Shown here piece after piece: positions 52,440 through 60,200 of a DNA stretch of 64,000 nucleotides. Under the pieces are notes generated by a model. The model was given only the letters and a program-made list of their open reading frames with translations, made no database searches and was not told the DNA's origin. The stretch spans positions 4,964,001 to 5,028,000 of the forward strand of contig NZ_CP152413.1 in the NCBI RefSeq assembly GCF_038967635.1, written 5' to 3'. A program made the translations under genes and the position numbers. Position 1 is the first letter of the stretch. Every line of letters begins with the position of its first letter. This stretch comes from Bradyrhizobium sp. B124. GTDB lineage: Bacteria; Pseudomonadota; Alphaproteobacteria; Rhizobiales; Xanthobacteraceae.

Positions 52440-54710
52440 ATGTTCTCCAACTCTTCCTCCCGGCGCCGCCGCGCGCTTCTGCTCGCGTCGACGATGATCG
52501 CGCCGACAATCGTTCTCTCGACCGCACGGGCGCAGCAGGTGCTCTCTCCCAATCAGCTGCCGGCCATCGAAATCACCAAGCCGGGCGACCAGAATTTTAC
52601 GCGCGCCAAGCCGGCCGCTGACGAAGCGCCGGCGCCGCGCCGCCCGGCGCCGGGCACCGCGCAAGGCAACAATGTGGGCAGCGGAGCAGGATCGAACACG
52701 ACAGGGACCGGACCGGCCACCGGAACGGGCGGCACCGGTGGCGGCGGCCGCCAGTTCGCCGGCATCGTCGGCTCTTCCTCGACGGTGATCACGGCCGACG
52801 ACATCGCGCATTCGCCGGTGCAATCGCTGCCCGAGATTCTCGCGCAGGCGCCGGGCGTGCAGCTGCAATCGCTTTATGGCAGCCCGAACGGCGCCAAGAC
52901 CGCGGTCGACCTGCGCGGCTTCGGCGCATTCGCCTCCGACAATACCCTGTTCCTGCTCAACGGCCGCCGCCTCAACGACGTCGACAAGGCCGGCTTCGAT
53001 CTCACCACGATCCCGCTCGATTCGATCGAACGCATCGAGATCACGCGCGGCAACAGCGGCGCGGTTCTCTACGGCGACAACGCGGTAGGCGGCGTGGTCA
53101 ACATCATCACCAAGACCGGCGCCGGCGGTCCGCCGGCCACGATCCGGGCCGAAGGCGGCTTCGGCTCGTTCAACACCCGCATGGCCGCGGTGTCCGCGGC
53201 ACTCAATTCCGGACCGTGGTCGACCTCGTTCTACGGCAACGGCATCAAGTCCGACGGCTACCGCGTCAACAACGCGCTCGACCAGCGCAACGCCGTCGGC
53301 AACGTCAACTACACGACATCGGATCTCACCGCCTTCCTCACCGTCACCGGCAGCGACCAGAAGCTCGGCCTGCCCGGCGGACGGCTGGTCGATCCGTCGA
53401 TCGGCGTCAACGAGCTGCTCACCGACCGCCGCGGCGCGGCGACGCCGTTCGACTACGCCAATCAGCAAACCGCCAGCGTCACTGCCGGCTTCACCAAGAC
53501 GCTGATGAACGGCGTCGACCTCATCGTCGATGGCGGCTGGCGCCAGCGCGAGACGCAAAGCGGCTTCTTCGGCACCGTGCCGACGATCAGCTTCGCCTCG
53601 ACCTACAATGATGCCGCGCTGCAGACCTGGTCGATCACGCCGCGACTCAGCGTCAAGAACGTCGTGCTGGGCATGCCGTCCACGATCCTGACCGGCATCG
53701 ACTATTACGATTCGACGTTCCGCGAGGCACGCGGCGCCTATCAGGGCGTCGATCCCTACCACATCTACAATATCGAGCAGCAGACCGTGGCCGGGTACTG
53801 GCAGCACACGATCGGCCTGCTGCCGACGACCGACTTCTCCTACGGCGCGCGCGTCCAGAACACGAGCGTGTCGGCACGCGACCGCTACGATCCGAATGCA
53901 CCGTTTGCGTTCGACACGCAGGCGGCGCCGCTCGACAGCAACGAGACCCAATACGCGCTGCATGTCGGCGCCGAGCATCGCTTCACCGAGACCTTCTCGG
54001 TGTTCGGCCGCGCCGCGCGCGCATTTCGCACGCCCGATGTCGACGAGCGCGTCGCATCGGGTCCGTCATTCGACCCGCTGACCTTCGCCCCGATCCCGCA
54101 GAACTTCCAACTCAAGACCCAGACGTCGCAGGACGTCGAGGGCGGCTTCCGCGTCAAGACCAACCTGTTTCAGGTGCAGAGCAGCGTCTATCTGATGGAT
54201 CTCGAGAACGAGATCCATTTCAACCCGGTGTTGTTCTACAACGTCAACCTCGACCCCACCCGCCGCTACGGCTCGGAGACCAGCGCCTCGCTCAAGGTCA
54301 GCGACACCGTGACGTTGCGCGGCGGCATGGCGATCACCCGCGCCGTGTTCCGCGAAGGCATGTGGGCCGGCAACGACGTTCCGCTGGTGTCGCGCTTTAC
54401 CGGCAATCTCGGCGTGACCTGGAACATCTGGCAGAACTATCTGGTGTTCGATGCCACGGTGCGGGCCTGGAGCTCGCGCATCATGGACAACGACCAGGCC
54501 AACACCCAGAACCGGATTCCTGGCAACGCCACCGCCGATATCAAGCTCAGCGGGCAGGTTGACCGCTTCTTCTGGTCGCTCAGCGTGAACAATCTGTTCA
54601 ATGCGCTGTACTACGACTACGCCATCGCGAGCTCGTTCACGGCCGGCCGCTTCTCGGCCTATCCGCTGCCCGGCCGCACCTACATGGTCAAGGCGGGCGC
54701 GACGTTCTAG
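52440..54710 (+). CDS. btuB: TonB-dependent cobalamin receptor, BtuB-like
   Basis: A 756-residue outer-membrane receptor. The signal peptide is to about residue 31 (ARAQQ). A Gly/Pro-rich spacer (about 65-105, GTGPATGTGGTGGGG) precedes the plug domain (SLPEILAQAPGVQLQSLYGSPNGAKTAVDLRGFG). The beta-barrel runs to the aromatic C-terminus YMVKAGATF, typical for outer-membrane assembly. B12-riboswitch control and the divergent btuCDF genes point to corrinoid uptake. Confidence 0.93.
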   Translation: MFSNSSSRRRRALLLASTMIAPTIVLSTARAQQVLSPNQLPAIEITKPGDQNFTRAKPAADEAPAPRRPAPGTAQGNNVGSGAGSNTTGTGPATGTGGTGGGGRQFAGIVGSSSTVITADDIAHSPVQSLPEILAQAPGVQLQSLYGSPNGAKTAVDLRGFGAFASDNTLFLLNGRRLNDVDKAGFDLTTIPLDSIERIEITRGNSGAVLYGDNAVGGVVNIITKTGAGGPPATIRAEGGFGSFNTRMAAVSAALNSGPWSTSFYGNGIKSDGYRVNNALDQRNAVGNVNYTTSDLTAFLTVTGSDQKLGLPGGRLVDPSIGVNELLTDRRGAATPFDYANQQTASVTAGFTKTLMNGVDLIVDGGWRQRETQSGFFGTVPTISFASTYNDAALQTWSITPRLSVKNVVLGMPSTILTGIDYYDSTFREARGAYQGVDPYHIYNIEQQTVAGYWQHTIGLLPTTDFSYGARVQNTSVSARDRYDPNAPFAFDTQAAPLDSNETQYALHVGAEHRFTETFSVFGRAARAFRTPDVDERVASGPSFDPLTFAPIPQNFQLKTQTSQDVEGGFRVKTNLFQVQSSVYLMDLENEIHFNPVLFYNVNLDPTRRYGSETSASLKVSDTVTLRGGMAITRAVFREGMWAGNDVPLVSRFTGNLGVTWNIWQNYLVFDATVRAWSSRIMDNDQANTQNRIPGNATADIKLSGQVDRFFWSLSVNNLFNALYYDYAIASSFTAGRFSAYPLPGRTYMVKAGATF

Positions 54711-54822
54711 GGCATGATGGTCGTGGCGGGTGTGACCCGGCCGCGCCATCTCCTCACGTTACAAGCACCGGCGAACTGGGGTAGAATTCCGGCTGCTGAT
54801 TTGACCCGCGCAGGGGAAACGC

Positions 54823-54996
54823 ATGGCCAAGGCCGGAAAGAAGAGCAAGGGCAGCGGCAAGATCGACGACAAGACCGACGACAAGTCGAAAAAGCCTCCG
54901 CCGCCCGCGGCGCCACAGGACGACGATTATTACGAGGACGGCGACATCGCCACGCCGAAGGTCGATCGCTACGGCAATGACGACGAGCCGTTGTGA
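54823..54996 (+). CDS. Small charged protein (57 aa)
   Basis: Function unknown. A ribosome-binding site AGGGGAAAC precedes the ATG. The product starts with a Lys-rich block (MAKAGKKSKGSGKIDDK), a Pro-rich hinge (PPPPAAPQ) and an acidic tail (DDDYYEDGDIATP, ending NDDEPL). It looks intrinsically disordered and cytosolic. Clean codon usage in a 173-bp frame with a good start site supports coding. It is 113 bp after btuB. Confidence 0.65.
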   Translation: MAKAGKKSKGSGKIDDKTDDKSKKPPPPAAPQDDDYYEDGDIATPKVDRYGNDDEPL

Positions 54997-55016
54997 GGGC
55001 TATACCCATCCACGAT

Positions 55017-55136
55017 GTCGTCCTGGCGAAAGCCAGGACCCATTACCGTTGAAGCGAGTTAGCGGGTGAGCTGCCGCCCCAGCGTGCCGCCAAACTTGCA
55101 GCGGTGGTTATGGGTCCTGGCTTTCGCCAGGACGAC
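55017..55136. repeat. 120-bp MITE-like repeat, copy 3, encoding a gene's 3' end
   Basis: The same GTCGTCCTGGCGAAAGCC inverted ends as copies at 6990 and 39835, here with a more diverged interior. The ATP-grasp gene ends inside it (stop TAA at 55108-55110): the repeat supplies its last nine codons, RRPGESQDP plus stop. Confidence 0.88.
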
Positions 55137-56397
55137 GTGGTGAGGTATCGCGCAGAAAATTCTCGCCCTCGATCTTCCTGATACTCGCGCGATCGAGCAG
55201 ATGCGCGCCAAAGCCACCGCGCGCCAGCGATGAGGCGATCGGCGGCGATGCCAGTAGCAGCACTGTCGTCATCGCCAGCGGCACGGCACTGAGCCAATCG
55301 AGCCGCACCGGCGTCAACTCCTCGCTGCTTCCCCGATAGAGACCCTCGCCCGCGGCGATGCGGCCGCATTCCCTGATCAGGTCGCGCCGCGTGCCGTCGC
55401 GCGATGCGCTGCCGAGCAGCGCCTGCATCGCGAGATGCGTCCGCACCCCGGCACGGCTCTCGGCCAGCTGCGCCGGTGTCTCGCCGAGCGAGACGCGCAG
55501 CAGCAGGTCGACCAGATCGGTGCCCGACCGGTACGCGTTGACAGGTTCGACCAGCCGCGGATTGCAGTCGATCAACAGCGGCGTTGCGCTGTCGAGCGGC
55601 ATGATGACGTCGACCGAGAGCGCGCCGTGCCAGCCGAGATGCGCGCCGATGGTCTCGAGCGCGGCGCGGATCGCCGGCCGGCTCACGCTCTCCTTGATCG
55701 CCTCGCCGCCGCCGACGCCGGCCGCGATCTGCCGGTAGGCGTGGAAGCCAGTCAGCGTACCGCGGCAGAACACCGACTGGGCCTTCTCGACCGTGCCGGT
55801 AATGAGATCCTGCGCCAGCACCTCGCCGGCAAAGTCACCGGCGGATTCGAGATCATAGAGCGCGCGATTGAGATCACCTGCATCGCGCACGAACCAGACG
55901 CCGCGGCTGGCGGTGCCGACCGATGTCTTGACCACGGATGGAAACCGCACCGCCTCGCGCAGTCCGTCGGCCGAGCGCACGATCCGGGTCGGCGGCTGCG
56001 GCAGGCCGAGTTGGTCGAGCAGCCGGCTGAAGCCAGCCTTGCTGTGCACCGCGCGATAGCTGTCGAAATCCGGCAGCGCCAGGCCGCTCCGCGATGTCAG
56101 CCGCGCCGCGGCGCGGGCGAACAGGAAGCCTTGTTCATGGGTCGGCAGCAGCACATCGAAATGCCGCGCCGCCAATAGCCGCTCGATGAAGCGGAGGAAG
56201 CCGGCAGGATCTGACCGCAGCGGCGGACAATGATGGTATTTGCGGACAAAGCGGGAATAACGCGCCAGGCACCAGCGCGAGGGGTCACAGATCTCGACGT
56301 GATGGCCGGCCAGCCCCAGGATCGTGATCGCCTCGCGGCCGGAGGTGCTGGAGCCCTCTGACACAAGCACCCGGAGCGGCTTTTTGGCGTCGATCAT
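55108..56397 (-). CDS. ATP-grasp family ligase-like protein
   Basis: A 429-residue protein of the ATP-grasp superfamily (CarB/D-Ala-D-Ala-ligase fold). RVLVSEGSSTSGREAITILGLAGHHVEICDPSRW is the preATP-grasp domain. PSVVKTSVGTASRGVWFV is the ATP-binding loop, and LLIDCNPRLVEP the metal-binding site (D and N). The substrate is unknown. The C-terminal nine residues come from a MITE-like repeat, so the native end may have been replaced. Confidence 0.87.
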   Translation of the reverse strand: MIDAKKPLRVLVSEGSSTSGREAITILGLAGHHVEICDPSRWCLARYSRFVRKYHHCPPLRSDPAGFLRFIERLLAARHFDVLLPTHEQGFLFARAAARLTSRSGLALPDFDSYRAVHSKAGFSRLLDQLGLPQPPTRIVRSADGLREAVRFPSVVKTSVGTASRGVWFVRDAGDLNRALYDLESAGDFAGEVLAQDLITGTVEKAQSVFCRGTLTGFHAYRQIAAGVGGGEAIKESVSRPAIRAALETIGAHLGWHGALSVDVIMPLDSATPLLIDCNPRLVEPVNAYRSGTDLVDLLLRVSLGETPAQLAESRAGVRTHLAMQALLGSASRDGTRRDLIRECGRIAAGEGLYRGSSEELTPVRLDWLSAVPLAMTTVLLLASPPIASSLARGGFGAHLLDRASIRKIEGENFLRDTSPRRPGESQDP

Positions 56398-56555
56398 GGC
56401 CGATCATCACCGCAGGACCACACTTTGTCGCCGCCTTTAATGCCGCATGTGTCGATCCGGCACGCCCGCGCCGGGGGCAGCCATGCGCCCGCGTTCATGG
56501 ACAATTAGCGGCCAGCCTTTATTTTCTGCCGGCCCTGCCGGGCTTTTTTTTGACG

Positions 56556-56598
56556 CGTTTTCGTCACGCGAACCGGTACCCACTTCGCTCGAAAACGC
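56556..56598. repeat. Short inverted repeat upstream of MFS gene
   Basis: GCGTTTTCG (56556-56564) and CGAAAACGC (56590-56598) flank 25 bp. Immediately before it lies a short GC hairpin (GCCCTGCCGGGC, 56532-56543) and a T8 run (56544-56551). Together they could form an attenuator in the MFS leader; the hairpin stem is only 4 bp, so this is weak. Confidence 0.4.
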
Positions 56599-56621
56599 TT
56601 TGGAATTGGGGCTTCACTGAC

Positions 56622-57854
56622 ATGGTCGACATTCTGGCCGCACCGCAGCAAGCGAAGGCCGACAGCGCGCTGCGCACGCTGACGGGAATTTCGGTCGCCC
56701 ATTGGGTCAGCCATTTCCATATCTTCGTGCTGCCGATGCTGTTCCCGTTCCTGAAGCAGCAGCTCGGCGTCGGCTATGTCGAACTCGGGTTCGCGCTGAC
56801 GGTGTTTGCGGTGGTGTCGGGCTTGACCCAGGCGCCGATCGGCTACCTCGCCGACCATATCGGCGCGCGCAAGATCCTGCTGATCGGGCTGACCATCGGC
56901 GGCTGCGCGCTGATCGGGCTCGGCCTGCATCTGAGCTATACGTCGCTGATCGTCTGTGCCGTGGTGCTTGGCCTCGCCAACAGCGTCTATCATCCGGCTG
57001 ACTACGCGATCCTCTCGGCCCATATGGACGAGGCGCGGATGGGCCGCGCCTTCTCGATCCACACCTTTGCCGGCTTCCTCGGCGGCGCGGTGGCGCCTGC
57101 GATCATGGCGGCGCTGGTCGCCTCGATCGGCGGCCCCGGCGCGCTGATCGTGGCCGGCGCGGTCGGCCCGCTGGTGGCGCTGTTCCTGATCGTGCTCGGC
57201 ATTCCCGATGCCGGCGCCAACAAGAACAAGCCGAAGGACGACGCGGCAGCGAAGGCCAGCGTGATCACGCCGGCGCTGATGGTGCTGACGGCGTTCTTCA
57301 CGCTGCTCAGCCTGTCGACCTCGGGCATCAACAATTTCGGCGTGGTCGCGCTGATGGGCGGCTACGGCGCGTCGTTCTCGACCGCCAACATCGCGCTCAC
57401 CGCGTTCCTCGGCGCCAGCGCGGCGGGCGTGCTCGCCGGCGGCTATCTCGCCGACTGGACCCATCGCCACAGCCAGCTCGCCGCGGCCTGCTTCGCGGTC
57501 AATGCCGTGCTGGTCGTGCTGGTCGCACTGGCGAACCTGCCGCCGGTGGCGCTCACGCTTGTGATGGGGCTTGCCGGATTCCTTGGCGGCGTGATCGCGC
57601 CGTCCCGCGACATGATGGTGCGCAATGCCGCCCCGCCCGGCGCCGCGGGCCGCGCCTTCGGCATCGTCTCCACCGGCTTCAACTTCGGCGGCATCGTCAG
57701 CCCGCTGCTGTTCGGCTGGATCATGGATCAGCACATGCCGCACTGGGTGTTCGGCGCCTCGGCGGTCTTCATGGTGCTGACCGTGCTGCTTGCGTTGGTC
57801 ACCGAGCGCAAGCCACAGGCCTCTGCACTTGCGATCCAGGCGCAGCCCCGTTAG
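56622..57854 (+). CDS. MFS transporter
   Basis: A 410-residue MFS permease. TM1 is ISVAHWVSHFHIFVLPMLFPFLKQQLGVGYVELGFAL, followed by the loop PIGYLADHIGARKILLIG (motif A-like). About 12 membrane segments in total. The fosmidomycin-resistance/nitrate-type MFS subgroup (Fsr) is a plausible match from the HWVSH start. The ATG at 56622 excludes 24 upstream codons that cross the inverted repeat. Confidence 0.85.
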   Translation: MVDILAAPQQAKADSALRTLTGISVAHWVSHFHIFVLPMLFPFLKQQLGVGYVELGFALTVFAVVSGLTQAPIGYLADHIGARKILLIGLTIGGCALIGLGLHLSYTSLIVCAVVLGLANSVYHPADYAILSAHMDEARMGRAFSIHTFAGFLGGAVAPAIMAALVASIGGPGALIVAGAVGPLVALFLIVLGIPDAGANKNKPKDDAAAKASVITPALMVLTAFFTLLSLSTSGINNFGVVALMGGYGASFSTANIALTAFLGASAAGVLAGGYLADWTHRHSQLAAACFAVNAVLVVLVALANLPPVALTLVMGLAGFLGGVIAPSRDMMVRNAAPPGAAGRAFGIVSTGFNFGGIVSPLLFGWIMDQHMPHWVFGASAVFMVLTVLLALVTERKPQASALAIQAQPR

Positions 57855-57887
57855 GGCGCCCGCGCGGATCGCCTTCGGCTGCCAAAC

Positions 57888-59495
57888 TCACCGGCCCCAG
57901 AATGCGGGCGTCGTCTTGAACCGCCGCCAGCTCTTGCGCAGCGCTTTCGCCACCGCGATCTGATCGCGGGCCAGCCAGCCGGCCATCGCGCCGATGCCGA
58001 GGTGAAGCGCAGGCTGGTCGTCCTGCGCGATGGTGTGGAGCAACACGCGCGTGCTGCCGATGTCGCAGACCCGCCCCAGGCTGGTCTGCAGCCCGGCGAG
58101 CCGCTTCACGTAGCGCTTCGCCGGCGCGTGGGCCGCATAGAGCGGCAGGAAGAACTCCGCCGCATAGCGCAACTTCTTGAGGTTGATCCTGAGATTGTGC
58201 TGTGCGTGGATATCGAGCCGCCGGAAGCGCGCACCACGCTTCAATGTCTTGCGATGCAATCGTTCCAGAATTTGATCGGCGAGCACCGGCATTGGCTGCG
58301 ACAGCACAGCCAGCGCTTCGCTGTCGATCTCGTTGCGCCAGCCGCGGCGTTCCACCAAATGCCCGAGCGAGAGCAGGAAACGGCTGCATCGGGGGTCAGC
58401 CAGGACGCTTTGCAAGGTCCCGTAGCTCGACTTCCGTTGCTGTTGAACTGCCTGGCGGAGGCCATCCAGATCGATATCCGGAACCGCGCTGACCAGGCGG
58501 TTGATCGTCGTCTCGGCGAACACGTCCCAATCCCGGGCCTTGCCGAGTTGCCGCATCAGCCATTTTGCTTCGCTGTTGATCGCCAGGAATGCCGGCGATG
58601 GAATGTCGCGCCGGAACAGCGCGCAGATCGTCCGCAAGCGTCGCAAGGCCACGCGCATCTGGTGCACGCCTTCGGGGTCCGATCCCTGCTCGGCCACCGC
58701 GTGATTTCTCAAAAGATGGTGCCAGCAGGAGCCCACCAACAGCGCGATGACGTCGTCGACCGCAAGCTCCGCGGTGATGCCTGGCAACTCGGCCTTCGCT
58801 GCCGACGGAGCGACATCGAACGCGAGCGCGTAGCCGCGTTCCGCCTTGCTGCGCGTGCCGATCTGCAGCGGTGCTGCATCGAGCAACTGGGTTCCGAGAT
58901 CGAACAGGACGCCGGCATTGCCGCTCTTCAGTTCAAGCTCGATTTCCGACAGCACCTCCCGGCGCGCGTCGGCCTCGATCGTGCCCTCGTCGAATGCGAT
59001 CTCAACCGACGCATCGGGCAGATCGAGCTGCCGCGCGTGGCGGCGCACTTTTGTCGCGAACACCGGCACCAGTGCAACGTTGCTCAGCGCCGCCACGGGA
59101 TCGCCGATCTCGTCGGCGGGGAACCGCGCCAGATCAGGGGCGATGCCTTCAACCGCCGCCTCCCATTGGCGTCGCATCAGGGGCTGCGCGCCATTCGGCG
59201 CAAGCTTCAGCGTCTGGACGAAGGTCTTGCCGCTGCGTCGCACGCGCAGCGACATGCCATGCTGAAACAGCAGCCGCTCCGGCGTGTCGTAATAGACCGT
59301 CTCCAGCCGGTGAAATGCACCGCGATTGCGCGCATGCTGCACGATGCAGGCTGCCTCGCGCAGTTTTTCGAGGCTTCCTTGCGGCGCAAGCAGCTTGAGT
59401 TCGATTTCCGCCTGATCGCCATGCCTGACGGCAATGGGAGTCCCCGCATCGGTCACGACCGGCCGCCGTCCATTCAATGATATCGCCCCCGCCAT
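57888..59495 (-). CDS. CYTH-CHAD domain protein
   Basis: A 535-residue protein. The N-terminal CYTH domain (about 28-230) has the EIELKLL metal motif (ExExK type) and LETVYYDTPERLL, a triphosphate tunnel fold. The C-terminal CHAD domain (about 245-530) is helical with conserved histidines, e.g. HHLLRNHAVAEQGSDPEGVHQMRVALRRLR. CYTH-CHAD proteins bind polyphosphate or hydrolyse triphosphates. No polyphosphate-kinase gene is adjacent. Confidence 0.92.
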   Translation of the reverse strand: MAGAISLNGRRPVVTDAGTPIAVRHGDQAEIELKLLAPQGSLEKLREAACIVQHARNRGAFHRLETVYYDTPERLLFQHGMSLRVRRSGKTFVQTLKLAPNGAQPLMRRQWEAAVEGIAPDLARFPADEIGDPVAALSNVALVPVFATKVRRHARQLDLPDASVEIAFDEGTIEADARREVLSEIELELKSGNAGVLFDLGTQLLDAAPLQIGTRSKAERGYALAFDVAPSAAKAELPGITAELAVDDVIALLVGSCWHHLLRNHAVAEQGSDPEGVHQMRVALRRLRTICALFRRDIPSPAFLAINSEAKWLMRQLGKARDWDVFAETTINRLVSAVPDIDLDGLRQAVQQQRKSSYGTLQSVLADPRCSRFLLSLGHLVERRGWRNEIDSEALAVLSQPMPVLADQILERLHRKTLKRGARFRRLDIHAQHNLRINLKKLRYAAEFFLPLYAAHAPAKRYVKRLAGLQTSLGRVCDIGSTRVLLHTIAQDDQPALHLGIGAMAGWLARDQIAVAKALRKSWRRFKTTPAFWGR

Positions 59496-59661
59496 GGTCT
59501 ATGAAGGTTTCATGACAATGACAAGGCATAACGCGCCGTTGCAGTCTGCGTTGGCAGCGAATTGTATCTAAAACTACGCCTTTAGGTTGGATTTGGCCGC
59601 ATCGCGATCCAAGCGCGAGAAGCGCGCTGCGCGGGCGCGAAGCGTTATGCGCAGCACGAAT

Positions 59662-60126
59662 TCATTCCGATCGCCGCGACAGCACCTGCTTCAAGAGCGG
59701 CTCGATCCGCGACAGCTCATCGAGATGAACCGCAGACAGTTCGGCGAGATGATCGGCCGCGAGGCCTGTTAGCTTCAGCAGCACCCGTCGCTGGTCGGCG
59801 GGATCGAGCACGCGCTCGACCAGCCCGGCCTCCGACAACCGGTCGGCGAGTTCGACCGTGGTGTGGTGACGAAGCCGCAGCCGCTCGGCCAGATCGCCGA
59901 TCGTCACCGGCCCGCCGCCCGGATAGCCCCTGATCGCCAGAAGAGCCTGATGCTGCCGCGGCGTCAGGCCCTCGGCTTTCGCCGCGTCCTGGCTGAATTC
60001 CAGAAAACGACGGATCAGATAGCGAAATTGCGACAGTGCCTCGTAATCGGCCTGGCTGGGAACCCGTTTTCGGGCCCTGTTCGGTGTCTTGGCCTGCGAT
60101 TTCGCGGGTCTTTTCAACGCTGCCAT
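59662..60126 (-). CDS. MarR-family transcriptional regulator
   Basis: A 154-residue winged-helix regulator. The HTH core is GLTPRQHQALLAIRGYPGGGPVTIGDLAERLRLRHHTTVELADRLSEAGLV and the wing has DPADQRRVLLKLT. The N-terminal basic tail KRPAKSQAKTPNRARKR is unusual. The ATG at 60126 is chosen; a palindrome (60146-60162) sits 20 bp upstream. It is divergent from the ClC gene, so it probably represses both. Confidence 0.9.
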   Translation of the reverse strand: MAALKRPAKSQAKTPNRARKRVPSQADYEALSQFRYLIRRFLEFSQDAAKAEGLTPRQHQALLAIRGYPGGGPVTIGDLAERLRLRHHTTVELADRLSEAGLVERVLDPADQRRVLLKLTGLAADHLAELSAVHLDELSRIEPLLKQVLSRRSE

Positions 60127-60145
60127 TCGATGTCTCCTTGTAATT

Positions 60146-60162
60146 ATATCGCAATGCGATAT
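60146..60162. promoter_or_regulatory. MarR-type operator palindrome
   Basis: ATATCGCAATGCGATAT has 8-bp perfect arms around one central base. It lies in the 74-bp divergent gap between the MarR gene and the ClC gene, 20 and 39 bp from their starts. Its size and symmetry fit a MarR dimer site. Confidence 0.7.
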
Positions 60163-60200
60163 GACGCCCGCGTCCACGTCACCCGAGTCTTACGCCACCC

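Noticed and set aside
52224..53978. 584-codon minus-strand frame over btuB and the riboswitch
   Set aside because: Antisense to a TonB receptor and to the cobalamin aptamer; not credible as a gene.
56532..56551. Hairpin plus T8 run considered as a firm terminator
   Set aside because: The stem is only 4 bp and no plus-strand gene ends upstream within 1.5 kb. It is only noted as part of a possible leader.
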